From Aphrocallistes beatrix (taxonomy: Eukaryota > Porifera > Hexactinellida > Sceptrulophora > Aphrocallistidae): 64,000 nt of DNA. Positions within the stretch are counted from its first letter, which is position 1. Each line of letters begins with the position of its first letter. The stretch covers positions 4,092,001 through 4,156,000 of the forward strand of contig OY725495.1 of assembly GCA_963281255.1 (NCBI GenBank). The letters run 5' to 3'. This document shows positions 1 to 11,000 of the stretch, piece by piece. The notes beneath the pieces are model-generated. The model was not told the origin of the DNA. It ran no database searches and saw only the letters and a program-made list of their open reading frames with translations. The position numbers were made by a program, and so were the translations under genes.

Positions 1-1440
1 AGAGCCAAATAAACGAAAAGAAGCAGAGAGAGGAAACTCTGGATATTTCCTACGAGCATCCAGAGAAGAATATACAAACGTCTAAAGATAACGTAAATAC
101 GATCCGCGACCAAAACCAAAGAAAAGGATTTAGGCGCGACAGACTCGAGGGACGGATGAGAAGAGTCCGCTTGTTTTGAACTCACATAAATCGGGATGCT
201 TTATATGTGGAATCCAAGGGAATTTTGCTGGGCATGCCTAATTTACGGGACGGGAAGGCATCCCGTCCCGTCCCGTAAATTAGGCATGCCCCATTTTGCT
301 CGTTCATGCCCTGATCAATTTGTCAGCAATGTGGGAAGAAGGGCCACCACTAGAGTGACTGCAGAACCGGTAAGCGGGTGTTATGAGCAAATACGACTGC
401 ATCTCAGCGTGCTAGTGAATCAGGAGTTGTTGTGCGAATTACCCTGAACGATGTTCCAATCGTAGCTTTGCTTGACTCGGGTGCACAGCCAAGCATAGTG
501 GATAAGGGAATTCTAATTTCCATGGGAGTGGAATTTCTCTCTTATCCAGGATATATTCATGGTGGAGGTTCGACCCCGGTAGCGACTCTAGTAAGGGTTC
601 AACTTGTTATTAGCATTGGTCAGGATTATTCGATTAAGCATACATTCCTCGTTATCGATACCAACGATTCTACAATTATCTTAGAGAGAGATTTCTTGTC
701 ACGATTTGATTCAACTGAATTCGATTGGGGGAATCATAGAATCCGTCTTGGGAAACAGTGGCTCCCTACTGAGGCAACTCTTCATGGAGGACCAATATTA
801 GCACGTGCAATGATGCTAAAAAGCGTGGTTGATGAAGAAGAAGTTTGTCCAACCCGTCAAGTGTGGGACATCAACCTTGAGTTGGATTTCAGTCAACATC
901 AGGCACTACTAAACATTTTGATACATAAAGTATGCAGAAGTATTCGCGAGGGATCCTAAAAAGCCAAATGTCACACATTTAACTGAACATGTGATAGAGA
1001 CAGGAAGATCCAGACCTGTGAAGTCTAAATACCTTAGAGTTGACCCTTGGACAGAAGAGGAGATAAACAAACAAGTGGATCCGATGCTTTCGAACGGGGT
1101 GATACAGCAATCGAACTCCCCCTGGGCAAGCAGGATCATTTTAGTCAAGAAAAAGATGGCGCTAAGCGCTTTGTTGTTGATTACCGCTCACTCAACGATT
1201 GTACGAAGAAAGATTCTTATCCTCTGCCAGAGATGCGATACATTTTTGATAAGCTAGGAAACAGTCAGTTTTACTCGACACTGGATGGCGCCAGTGCGTA
1301 TTGTAGCATACCAATCTGTCCAGAAGATATCGGAAAAACCCGCATTTGTTACTCCAAGAGGGCAATATGAATTTCGTGTAATGCCTTTTGGTTTATGTAA
1401 CGCCCCATCAACATTTCAGCGTGTGATAGAAAATTTGAAA
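1..1440 (+). mobile_element. Degenerate Ty3/gypsy-type retrotransposon (gag end, protease, start of RT)
   Basis: A gag zinc-knuckle remnant (Cys-X2-Cys near 200-212) is followed by a retropepsin-like stretch at 432-959 with the active-site motif LLDSGAQPS. A reverse-transcriptase start follows, in two frames, at about 991-1430, with the motifs VVDYRSLND, FYSTLDGASAY and FRVMPFGLCNAPSTFQ. The reading frame breaks near 1150 and again near 1365, and the RT ends abruptly at about 1440 before its catalytic YxDD region, so the copy is dead. The conserved ILGRDFL loop of the protease reads ILERDFL here, while a second partial copy at about 10858-11177 keeps the Gly. No LTR is visible, and the left end lies outside the window. 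The family assignment is confident and the lineage within Ty3/gypsy is not determined. Confidence 0.85.
230..292. mobile_element. 63-bp foldback element inserted in the gag zinc knuckle
   Basis: The two arms are a near-perfect inverted repeat beginning GGGCATGCCTAATTTACGGG, with almost no loop. The 8-bp sequence ATTTTGCT occurs directly on both sides (222-229 and 293-300). Removing the element and one copy restores a normal CCHC spacing in the retrotransposon zinc knuckle. This fits a tiny non-autonomous element with an 8-bp target duplication (hAT-like). Confidence 0.75.
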
Positions 1441-2811
1441 TTCACATTTCAGAGCTAGATTTACCCTGTGGTCAAGTTATCTAACTACTGAGATTCTCGA
1501 GATGATAGTGTTGAGGTTAGCTGTTGTACAATAATAACAAATCATTTTATCACAAGTTTCTTTTAAAATTAAAGGTAATTTTAAAACTTGAGGGTAGTTT
1601 TTGTAGTTTGTACTATGTACCATATTCTGCATATCAGTATACCTCTTCAATCTATATACATTGATGTTGTGACCACTGAAAATGATCCAAAGTCACAAGC
1701 ACCTGTAACAAATATTACTTATGCAAAAAATTTGACTAACTCAGCATGTTAAGAATAGGCTTTCTACTACCATTGTATTTGATTAGGAAGTGAAAATAAC
1801 TTAGTACTAAATATACCATACAGTAATCTACCTAAATATACCTCAAAACGGTAATTTACCTAAATACATACAATAGCACAACAGTTGCGTTACGAGGTAG
1901 AATTGTCTTTACTAACACATCAGGGAAATGTTCATGAACTCGCAGGAATCAAGTGATGTTCAAAATGAGATCTTTTTATTCATCATATCAAGTTGTCAAC
2001 CGTTCTATGCTTCTATACTCGATAATCTATTTCATTCCTATATTGATGGTTTACGTAATTCGATCGATCGTTGTAAACAATATTTGAAATTCACAAAACT
2101 ACACATTTACCTAAGTATACAGTTTCTAAATACCATCAATCAACCATCTCATTATAATGCTGCTGTAATATGTAATTAATATTACTATGCAAGAGTACTG
2201 GATTTTCCAAACATGTATTTCTCCCACTGAATATGATTTAGAACTGACAGTAATTCACCTAACTACACCATACTGTAATTTACCTAAGTACAGCCGGTGT
2301 CTCCGCTTAATTAATCGGAACACTTTGATCCCAATTAAGAGTTCTCAATTAACCGAAGAAATTTAGATTGACCATTCCATTTATGGAGACTTGTCCCAAT
2401 TCACTGTACAACCAATACATATTATTATCTGATTCTACCACATAATAATTCATGAAGGAAAAAAAAGATTTTCACCAAAGCATTTACTATGGAGAAATGA
2501 ATTTATCAGTACTCCTTATTTTAATTTATGACTAGATAGTCTTATATTAGTTAACTTCCTTATTTAAACACCTCTTCAGTTAACTCTTTAATAGACACAA
2601 ACACAAAACAATACGTACTAAGAATCTACTTAACACAATAATTGATTAAATATTGTACAGTAATGGGTAGTATTTAATGAGATAGCCTATACAAGGTGCA
2701 TGTAGGGAGACAGACAGTAGTAACTAGACAAGTATGCATATATGCATATATGAATGATCTACAGCACCTGAAGTTAAATAGTAGGAAAATAAAAATGGAA
2801 ACATGAGGTGT
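1441..2811. other. AT-rich intergenic stretch without a recognisable gene
   Basis: No convincing coding signal is visible. Near 2288-2350 a segment with CTCCGCTTAATTAATCGG and a matching inverted segment looks like a decayed pogo-type MITE. Short repeats of a CCTAAATATACC-like motif occur at about 1800-1870. Confidence 0.5.
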
Positions 2812-3453
2812 TCAGGTACACAAAGGAGTTACTTTGACATGAATGCCGTTGCATACAGTAGGGCCGCACTGATTTCTTGCCACAAGGACATACTTCCCTT
2901 CATTCTGTAGACTGGCTTTTTCAATGATAAGATAGGCGTCATTACAACCAGGCATCATGCATCCATTATGATACCATTGATAGTTGCATGCATCCTTGAA
3001 TATGGCGGCGAGCACTATGCTACATCCTAGCTGGAACATTCCGCCGGTAGGGGATACCAGTAGTTGAGGTCTGATTGACACGGTGCAAGGATCTCTCTTG
3101 GGTTGGACAGTATTTCGGTTGGGACTCTTTCTCATCTCGACCCAATTGGTCAGCGCGATCTGGTGGGATATTTCATCCGTTATTAGCAGTCGATATAAAC
3201 CGAAATCTTCTTCTTTAACAGGTTCAAATGTTAAACAGCATACATTGGTCCGTGGGATTGGATTTCCGAACTTATCAAGCCATTGATACTTCGGTTTCAG
3301 AGCTACAATATTAGCAGCAAGACTTACGTGCGCACCGATATGAGTTGTAACATCGGCTGGTTCCGATATTATTGATATGCTCGGGTGTTGTTCTGAGTTT
3401 CGAATAGCTAACTCATTTGCAAATATAGCATCAGTGGATAATTTCATCCCCAT
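2812..3453 (-). CDS. Two-domain Ig-like protein lacking the canonical cysteines (paralogue A)
   Basis: This intronless ORF of 213 residues starts at the first real ATG (3453); the longer reading begins with TTG. Two I-set-like immunoglobulin domains are visible, at about residues 24-100 and 120-208. Each has the strand pattern YQW, then a patch ending EGxY or FGxY. Neither domain has the B-strand/F-strand cysteine pair that normally forms the disulfide, and there is no signal peptide, so a cytosolic protein is likely. It aligns along its whole length with the gene at 9813-10436: shared ISIIxEPADVT, KPxYQW, EEDFGxYRL and GCSxxL motifs. The closest architecture I can think of is the intracellular Ig domains of MALT1-like proteins, but no death or caspase domain is present. 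Function is unknown. Confidence 0.7.
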   Translation of the reverse strand: MGMKLSTDAIFANELAIRNSEQHPSISIISEPADVTTHIGAHVSLAANIVALKPKYQWLDKFGNPIPRTNVCCLTFEPVKEEDFGLYRLLITDEISHQIALTNWVEMRKSPNRNTVQPKRDPCTVSIRPQLLVSPTGGMFQLGCSIVLAAIFKDACNYQWYHNGCMMPGCNDAYLIIEKASLQNEGKYVLVARNQCGPTVCNGIHVKVTPLCT

Positions 3454-4741
3454 TTTCACAAGAAATACCAAATAATAATTTTTTTTTCCTCTTCATTGTA
3501 TATTATTCGCTATTTATAAAGAGTAAATTGTAAACTGTGAAATCATTTTAGACAACTTTCTTTTATATATACTTTTTGTGTATGTTAGAGGAAAGTACCT
3601 ACCATGACATCTTGATATTATTAATCAAGAAGCAATAATAACTGTGGTTTCGTAATATCATTTGATAACTTTTAGGTTAATGGCATAAATGCTCTAAAAT
3701 TATGAAGCATAAAAGTTGCAGCTAAGAATGATGATATGGTAATCTTATACGTATCTAAATCATTAGCAAATAAATTAATCATAATTATTAAGTACACTAA
3801 AATGCTATGTTAAATCAGGAAGTTTGTAATAAATGAATGATACGAATATAAGCACAATTAGAGACATCTTAGGGTGCACTTGCCCAGATTTGATCAGTCT
3901 ATGATACGAAAGTACAGAGCCTACCCACCCTCCTAACAATATGTCCACTCAGCAATGGAACAGGCACCGATGGCTAGGAACCAATCAGATTCATAATGAT
4001 TTAACATGACTGCATAGTGGCCTAAGGAACCTTAACCCCTTCACCCCAGAACGCTGTAGCTGTTGGAAGATTTTGTAGAGGAGACTACGGGGCGTCTTTT
4101 TGATATTTTTGATATATGAATATCTTTAGAGTTATGCTGCAACCAAAGATTCGAAATTGGGAATTTTGTCAAAATTTGAAAGTTATCGATCCAAGTGGGT
4201 ACTGTAAGTAAAAAAAAGCATCCAAGGGTGTATAGTGGGGTTTCTGGTGCAGAATTGTCCGAAAGGGGCTTATCGCAATTTTTCAATTTTGATCTCAACA
4301 CCATGATTTACCTTAACTAAGGATTCGTTAGTACACTGGCATTTTGAGATTAATAATTCAAACCAAAGGCTGATGTAAGGACGAGGCGTACGCCGCTGGC
4401 CAGAGGTTGGCTTGAATTTAACCAAATCTCCTCCTGTCTGTCACTCTACCCCCTTCGCATACCTTCTCAGAGCGGAAGCTTAATCCCTTTCACCCCGGAA
4501 CCCTGCAGCTTTTGGCAGGTCAGTCACTATACACTAACAGTCAACCGAAAGAACAGTATCTTCGCAAGAAGGATAGGCCGTGTCATACTTCCGGAACCCC
4601 CACGTCAATTAGGGGCTAAGGAATTCAGCAAGAGAGTAGAACAGAATTAAGAACTCTGACTAAAGAGTTAGGGTCAACTCTCAAACAATCCACCACACAA
4701 TATTTCGTAAATTTACACCGATGAATTTCTTCGAAAGAATC

Positions 4742-4807
4742 CTTCGAAATGTTAATCGCAAAAGTTATGAACACGAAACTTTTGCGATTAACATTTCGAA
4801 GGATTCT
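4742..4807. repeat. Long perfect hairpin
   Basis: About 29 bp reading GAATCCTTCGAAATGTTAAT and onward recurs as its exact reverse complement after a loop of about 9 bases (ATGAACACG). Such perfect arms suggest a recent foldback element or a fold-back repair product. No clear target-site duplication was found. Confidence 0.75.
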
Positions 4808-5573
4808 CTAGCTCAAGGTTTATTAATTAACTCAATAATAATTTGATTCTTAACGTTAGTCTTCCATTTCTGAACTAACTCAAAAGCACTTTGGTCAAAT
4901 TTTTTTAAAAAAAATTACCCGTGTGAAACCTTAAGTTATATAATATTGAGTGCTCGTCTATGCAATTATCAGCTTAAACAGACCCTTCGATCACTGACAG
5001 CCACTCACAGTAATCTTACCTTAGACCGCCGTGACCCTTTCAGACGTAGGTTCAGGGGTAAACCCCCTAGAAGTTGACAGTGTAAGTTCTATAATAAGGA
5101 ATGTATGGTCAAAATTTGGTGCAATTTGGTCCAATCGAATTTCCAGGAGCGAGCAGAAGGACGTCGCACGCCGATCATGACATAAGGCATCTATACTAGG
5201 AGCTGCACTAAAATTAATTTTTAAATCCTGATGGGAATAGGAAATAATTTTTACCAGGAGAGGCATTAACCGGGGTTCATTACTTTTTCCTGTCTAATCT
5301 CTATCATGGATTTACCTGTGTGGATGCAGTAGCTAACGATTAGGAGCAATGTTACAACGTCATGCTGTGTTATAATGTAAATGATTCCTGTCTAATTATA
5401 AAAATCCATGGTTTACGATATGCCATATTTCTTGAATAATCACTTGGGTGACGGTTAGGCAAATCCAGTAACCATAACAGCTAGTAGTGTAGCTATGTAT
5501 TAGCAGAGCATTAAAGGAGCTCTTATTTGAGGAGCGGAAACTTTTTTTGAAGAGTGCTTAATGCACTGCGTAT

Positions 5574-5712
5574 TACAGTAGAACTCGGATAAGACGTACC
5601 TCTTAGGGAAGGAATAGTAGTACGTAGTCGAGTTTGTACTACATAGAAATCTATATCATAGATGGATTTTGGTTCAGAGAAGTGAGTACGTACTAACCGA
5701 GTTCTACATAGT
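5574..5712. mobile_element. MITE, TACAGTAGAACTCGG family (copy 1)
   Basis: The left end is TACAGTAGAACTCGGATAAG; the right end is the imperfect complement (CCGAGTTCTACATAGTA). The internal words GTACGTAGTCGAG and TACTACATAGAAATCTATA recur in copies near 23397 and 27370, and a tail occurs near 37340-37380. Confidence 0.7.
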
Positions 5713-6211
5713 AATATAGTTGGTACGGTATTACCGTCTAATAGTATATGTGGATCCGATTTCGAATAATGGTGGTTTGAATAATCGGAGGCTTCACGCG
5801 TACGATAAAAATATCCCGGGCCGGTTAGTCAGGAGAATAGGATATTTACTTGTATTCGTTTACAGTATCTTCCAATGTATTTTGAAATGTGTTCTTAATT
5901 AATTAAATAGCGTTATAAATCTGTAATTCTCTACTTCACAATATCCTTCTGAATTATATAACAACTATAATGAGACGCAAGGAATCAAACAAACGAACAA
6001 ACAAGAACTATAAGTTACAACTTACTTGAATTTAGGTTGTACCATATCTCTTATCTCTTCATCTTGAGTACTCTGTTAATCTCTATCATATATTTAGCTG
6101 CTAGATGCTATACCTAGGATTAGAAGTACAATATCGTATTGTGTTGTTTGTAATGCAAATGGTCTCTGTCTAATGGATAATTATATACGTACTTATCCAT
6201 GGTCCACTTAC

Positions 6212-6433
6212 TTGAATTTCTCTGAGGATGGCATTCCCATCGTTGGTGATCACGATCCCTCCCATCGGGTCCATCAGCATCTTGAGCATGCTCTTAGGCC
6301 CGAGACAAGTCCTGATGACGTCAGCTATCGTCTTAGCTGCGTGGATGTTTCCATGCTGCACTTTCCTACCGGACTCTGACTTCATGTTCTGACTCAGCAC
6401 CAGGAGCTGTCCTCCTCCACCTAACTGCTGCAT
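6212..6433 (-). CDS. CCT3: First exon of chaperonin CCT subunit gamma (partial)
   Basis: The 74 codons beginning MQQLGGGGQLLVLSQN match the N-terminus of TCP-1 gamma, including ESGRKVQ, AAKTIADVIRTCLGPKSM and DPMGGIVITNDGNAILREIQ, which form the equatorial-domain nucleotide-binding region of this group II chaperonin. The exon ends at a strong donor (CAA|GTAAGT, boundary 6211/6212), so it reads as a true first exon. CCT3 is normally about 545 residues, but I found no further CCT3 sequence in the 6.2 kb down to the window edge. Either the first intron is longer than 6 kb, and so would contain the Ig gene and retrotransposon, or this is a detached duplicate exon. Gene identity is very secure; completeness is not. 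Confidence 0.88.
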
Positions 6434-6540
6434 TCCTTCTAAGCGCTAACGTAACTAAGGCCAATAGCGGATTATGATATGATTCTGTACAGAACACAGA
6501 TTAGATCTGAGAAATCTTAAAATCGGATTCTACAAATAAC

Positions 6541-6715
6541 TACAGTGGAGTCTCCCAAAACGGACACTCCGAAAAGCGGACAAACCTCGTGGAGCGAAAT
6601 GAATTTACAATATACGTATGTAGTAGTTAAGCACTCTCCGAGAAACGGACTCTCTACAACGGAGAAAAATCACATTCCCAATGCAATGTGTCCGTTATTC
6701 AGAGACTCCACTGTA
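6541..6715. mobile_element. MITE, TACAGTGGAGTCTC family (copy 1)
   Basis: The ends are TACAGTGGAGTCTCCCAAAA and AGAGACTCCACTGTA, about 175 bp apart. Internal words are CGGACACTCC and CAAACCTCGTGGA. Related copies lie at 21243-21416 and 37856-38007. TA target duplication is implied by the ends. It lies just upstream of the CCT3 start. Confidence 0.75.
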
Positions 6716-8022
6716 TAATGTTAACTCTTATAGATCATTGCTACTTTGAGATAACATTTCATTGTTAAATGTTTGATGGAAGAATGTTTGTTGAAACAGG
6801 AAGTAATTTCGCAAAAAAACTACAAAAGGATCCTATATATTAATGGACAATAATCAAACTATTAGAATCTACAGAATGTTACTTAAGGATACAGGAAGAC
6901 ATTGCCTTATTGACATAATGTACTTTAGAGAGAATGCTTTACTACCTGTATAAAATTCTTTCAATTGTATCAAATAATAGAGCATTACGTGATAGGAACC
7001 TTAGATATCTGAAATTATTCTATATGAATAATCCTGCGTATGTGTAATTTCAATTAATTTGGATTTTTCAAACTTGCAATCATCCATTAATAATCACAGC
7101 GTATTGAGATGTCTGACTGAACCTTAGCCCACTGAAACTGAAAAGAGGATAATATGAGGAGAAATAAGATAATATTAGTACAGCAAAAGTAATTGAATAT
7201 CACGTTGTGAAAATATGTACCATCAGGAAGTTTTTGGTCAAATCAAATCTATAATTAAATACTTGTAGATGCAAAAGATTAAAATATCATGATCATAGTA
7301 TTACGGCAAACTAGTGCTTTGTTGTACTCATATGCGCAGCTAGGCTATATTTAATGGACCGCATGCACACCCTGCTAAGAATGTTAAGCAATATATTCCA
7401 CCTGACTATCAGAACTTAGTTACTTAGAAGCAATTTGTGCTTGTCTCCAGGGACATTTATCTGCTGTGTTGTCCTTACAATTACGAGTAGTTTCCTGGGA
7501 GTTGAATTGGATACAATTACAGTCAGGGTTGCTTAATATGAACATTCGTTTATTATGAACTAACCTCCTGGCCCCAATTTCATTTTTAGATAGGATTTGT
7601 ATTGAATCAAGTTTGCTTAATATAAAGTATCTCTATTATGATTTTTTTGGTCTCCTGGTGGTTCACAATAAGCGACCCTGATTGTATTGGAACAAAAGAG
7701 TGCAATTCACGACAGTGAGTTTCTCTCAAATGTTAAGAAACTAACTTAATCAGCTCTATCATTCCAACTTACTCTTCGAGACTTGTTAATAACAATCAGA
7801 AATACTGAAAAATAGGAAGCAAAAAGTGGTAAATCGCCAAGTGAAATTTGTCAGTAGCAGCTTGTGACAGTCAAATAATAATATTGACTATGGAGTTAGT
7901 TGAAGTACGTGAATTGTACAAACATTAAAGAAGCTTTCTACACCAAATAAAACAGAAATAAAATATGTTCAATACAGAAGTGACAGTAATTAAAAGCAAG
8001 CATAAGCAGTGAGACTCCGTAG
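6716..8022. other. Intergenic stretch, AT-rich, one MITE
   Basis: No gene is visible apart from the repeat at 7518-7686, which is annotated separately. The remainder is AT-rich sequence between the CCT3 upstream region and the 3' end of the ankyrin gene. Confidence 0.5.
7518..7686 (-). mobile_element. MITE, TACAGTCAGGGT(C/T)GCTTA family (copy 1)
   Basis: The ends TACAGTCAGGGTTGCTTAAT and AAGCGACCCTGATTGTA are inverted. The internal sequence (CCTGGCCCCAATTTCATTTT, GAATCAAGTTTGCTTAATAT) is the reverse complement of copies at 24245-24400 and 62771-62950. Confidence 0.75.
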
Positions 8023-11000
8023 CTAAGTCCAAGGGGTGCCTGAAGAGTGCTTGTAATTAGCTCTCTCAACATGTGCCATTATGTCGTTAGCAATATCTAC
8101 GTGCATTCTCTCCTTCGCGATGTCGAGAGAAGTCAAGCTACTGGCGTTAAGAGCGAATATGTCCGCTCCGTTCTCTAACAGTGTGGTGACGACATTCCTG
8201 TAGCCCTGATGCACCGCTAGGTGTAAGGGGGTGTTGCCCCTGCGGTCTGGTAGCTTCACACTAGCCATCTTAGAGAGGAGAGTCTTCACTACGTCCTATT
8301 ACAGCATATAATGTGATGTAATGCGATAGTTAGGAAGTAGAGAGATGAGGTTGATTATAGAGTGTAAAGTAACTTGGGTATTGTAATGATTATAAGCAGA
8401 CATCATGTAAGAATACTAATAGATTTCTTTTAAACTCAATTATACACTTGACTAATTTTGCACCAAATTTAGCTATTATTCTTACATAATTTTAAAAAAA
8501 TATAAAGTTATTTGCAACTTTCAAATGGTCTACATAATCATTCTACTTACGAACTACTGCTAAATTATTCAATGTTTTCCAGTTATTGAATTTCATCAAA
8601 CATAAAGAGATGTATTTTGCTCTTTTTACTAAAAAGTTTCTAATTTTATTTAATGAAAGTATTGAGGTTAAATTGATTATACATGATTCCAAGTAAATTT
8701 AGAGATTAGAGGACAGATTTTTGAAAAAGCACCAATATCAGAATGTTTATCTACAGACCACTTGTATCAGAAAAAGTGGGAATTTTTGTTTTGACAGAAA
8801 CAGAAAATTTTGTTTAACTGTCGAAAAACTAGTTTGTAGAGTCTCACAGTTTTACATTTTATATAAAACATTTGAAAATTGTTTATATAAACCATTTTCA
8901 AATGTCAGTTCGCACTTGTCAATGCAAACTGAAAAAGACAGTTACAAATAGATTCAGCTATTTGAATCTGTCGGCATAAAACATCTCTCACCTGCTTTCC
9001 AGTGGCAGAGGCTACGTGGAGTGGGGTCCAATTCAGTTCGTACTCCTGAGTGTTGACGTCACACTCCGCCTTGATGCACAGGTTAACGAGATGTGTGTGC
9101 TTCACAGCAGCCAATGAGAGCGCAGTGTTCCCAGCCTCGTTCTTAAGGTGCACGTTAGCTCCTCTCTTGATCAGTTCTTCCGCTGCGTGGTGCTGCTCGT
9201 TCCATATCGCGACCATGAATGGAGTCCACTTCGCGTCCGTCTGCGCATCTATCCAGCAGCCTTCGTCTAGCAGCAGCTGCACTGTCTCCGTCTGTCCGTG
9301 CTGAGATGCTATGTGCAGAGCAGTGAAGCCTAGGAATGATGGACAGTTCACACATGTAGGAGAATCTAGGTTTTAGTTTTATTCTTACTATTATCTACGA
9401 TAAATTAAATCAAGCTTGAAATAGCTAGACAGATTATGTTCTTGCTGTTAATGATATATATATTTTACCATATACATATTGAGTTAATCTCTTACATATC
9501 GAATATCAGGACGTATACTCAACCCATCTTTACAATTAATTAATAAATTATTCACAATTTATCCCTTTCACTCAAAATACATTTTTCCATGTCTGAGCAA
9601 TTTTAATTTTAATGATACAACCTAACAACACAATTCTAAACACTTCAATATAATAGTATATAGTGTGTAGACACAAATGTAAATATAATTAAAAAGTTTA
9701 AAGTTTGTGGGATAAATGAGTTGAGGGAGCACAAAAGACATACTGTACATAGAAACTGATAATTAAGAAGTACATTTGATGGATTATCAAATATAATAGA
9801 AAGTAGGATGCTTTATTTTGCAACTTGTACATTAACCATTGCAGAAGCAGTACCATATCCATTCATGTTGCTAGCCGTAATGAGATATGTTCCCTCATGC
9901 TGCACATCAATGTTGTCAATGGTGAGGCTGTCAACAGTACTGTTTGGCATCCCGACTTTTCTATTATTGCGGTACCACTGATAGTGGGTAGCATTCTCAA
10001 ATTTAGAAATGAGCATCACGCTGCATCCTCTCTGGTATAATCCTCCTGCAGGGCCCTCAAGCAGTTTTGGCCGACATAATTCGCCTATTATGGTGTCCTC
10101 ATAATTTACGGGAGAAATCTCTCTTTTCAGCTCCACCCATCTAGTTAGAACCGTCTGCCGAGTGCTTTCTTCAGTTATTTTGAGGCGATAAAAACCGAAA
10201 TCTTCCTCCGTTACAGAATCAAAGGTTAGTTCGTAGTGATTGGCATGTGGTATAGCTTCCCCGCGTGAATTGTACCATTGGTACTGCGGTTTCTGCACTA
10301 GGATATGAGCAGAAAGGGTCACACGGACACCCATTGGGACGGTTACATCAGCTGGTTCTGTTATTATGGATATTGTCAAACGTGGTTGCGAGTTGCACTT
10401 GGCTAACACTGTATCAGTAAATAATGGTACTGCCATTTTATATGAAATGTTATATTATTATATGTTTGTGTCTATATTTATACTTCCTACGAAAGTTAGT
10501 ATGCTAGTCTATTTGAGTATAAACTGACTAATTCTTGATTTATAGTTCATAGATTATTTTGTTCAAACAAGCATCAAGCAGGAAATATGTGGAATTTAAA
10601 AGGACTTTCCAACTGTATGCCCAAAAATGTCGGTCGGTGCACCTCCCGATAGCAGAGCTCAAGAAAAGGGTTAATACTCATAATATCGCTTTTACGAGTG
10701 TACGAAAACGAAAATCGGATTTAATATAGTAGAAATAATTATATTAGAACTGATGAGTTCTCGTTTCTTTCCATCGAAATACCACGAAAATAATGGAGAA
10801 ACACCGATGCCGAATTTAGAAGAAATTGGGTTATCAGATTCCACAGAATCGCGCGTATTCATGGTGTAGGTTCGACCCCGGTAGCGACTCTAGGAAGAGT
10901 TCAACTTGTTATTAGCATTGGTCGGGATTATTCGATTAAACATACATTCCTCGTTATCGATACCAACGATTCTACAATTATCTTAGGGAGAGATTTCTTG

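Larger units (their letters stand above)
3454..6211. other. Repeat-rich stretch downstream of the CCT3 exon
   Basis: No convincing gene is visible. The stretch contains a duplicated segment (about 4025-4070 and 4480-4520, sharing CCCTTTCACCCC and a GCAGCTTTTGG-like word). It also has a perfect hairpin (4742-4807), a TACAGTAGAACTCGG MITE (5574-5712), and two related blocks at about 5295-5405 and 6061-6180 that share CTCTATCAT and GTCTAAT words. Weak reading frames at 4041-4304 and 5021-5266 lie in repeats and were not accepted as genes. Confidence 0.5.

Noticed and set aside
1928..2179. An 83-codon plus-strand frame
   Set aside because: AT-rich, no domain, no paralogue, and no promoter or splice context.
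4041..4304. An 87-codon minus-strand reading frame
   Set aside because: It lies in a repeated block (similar text near 4480), has no recognisable domain and no conserved composition.
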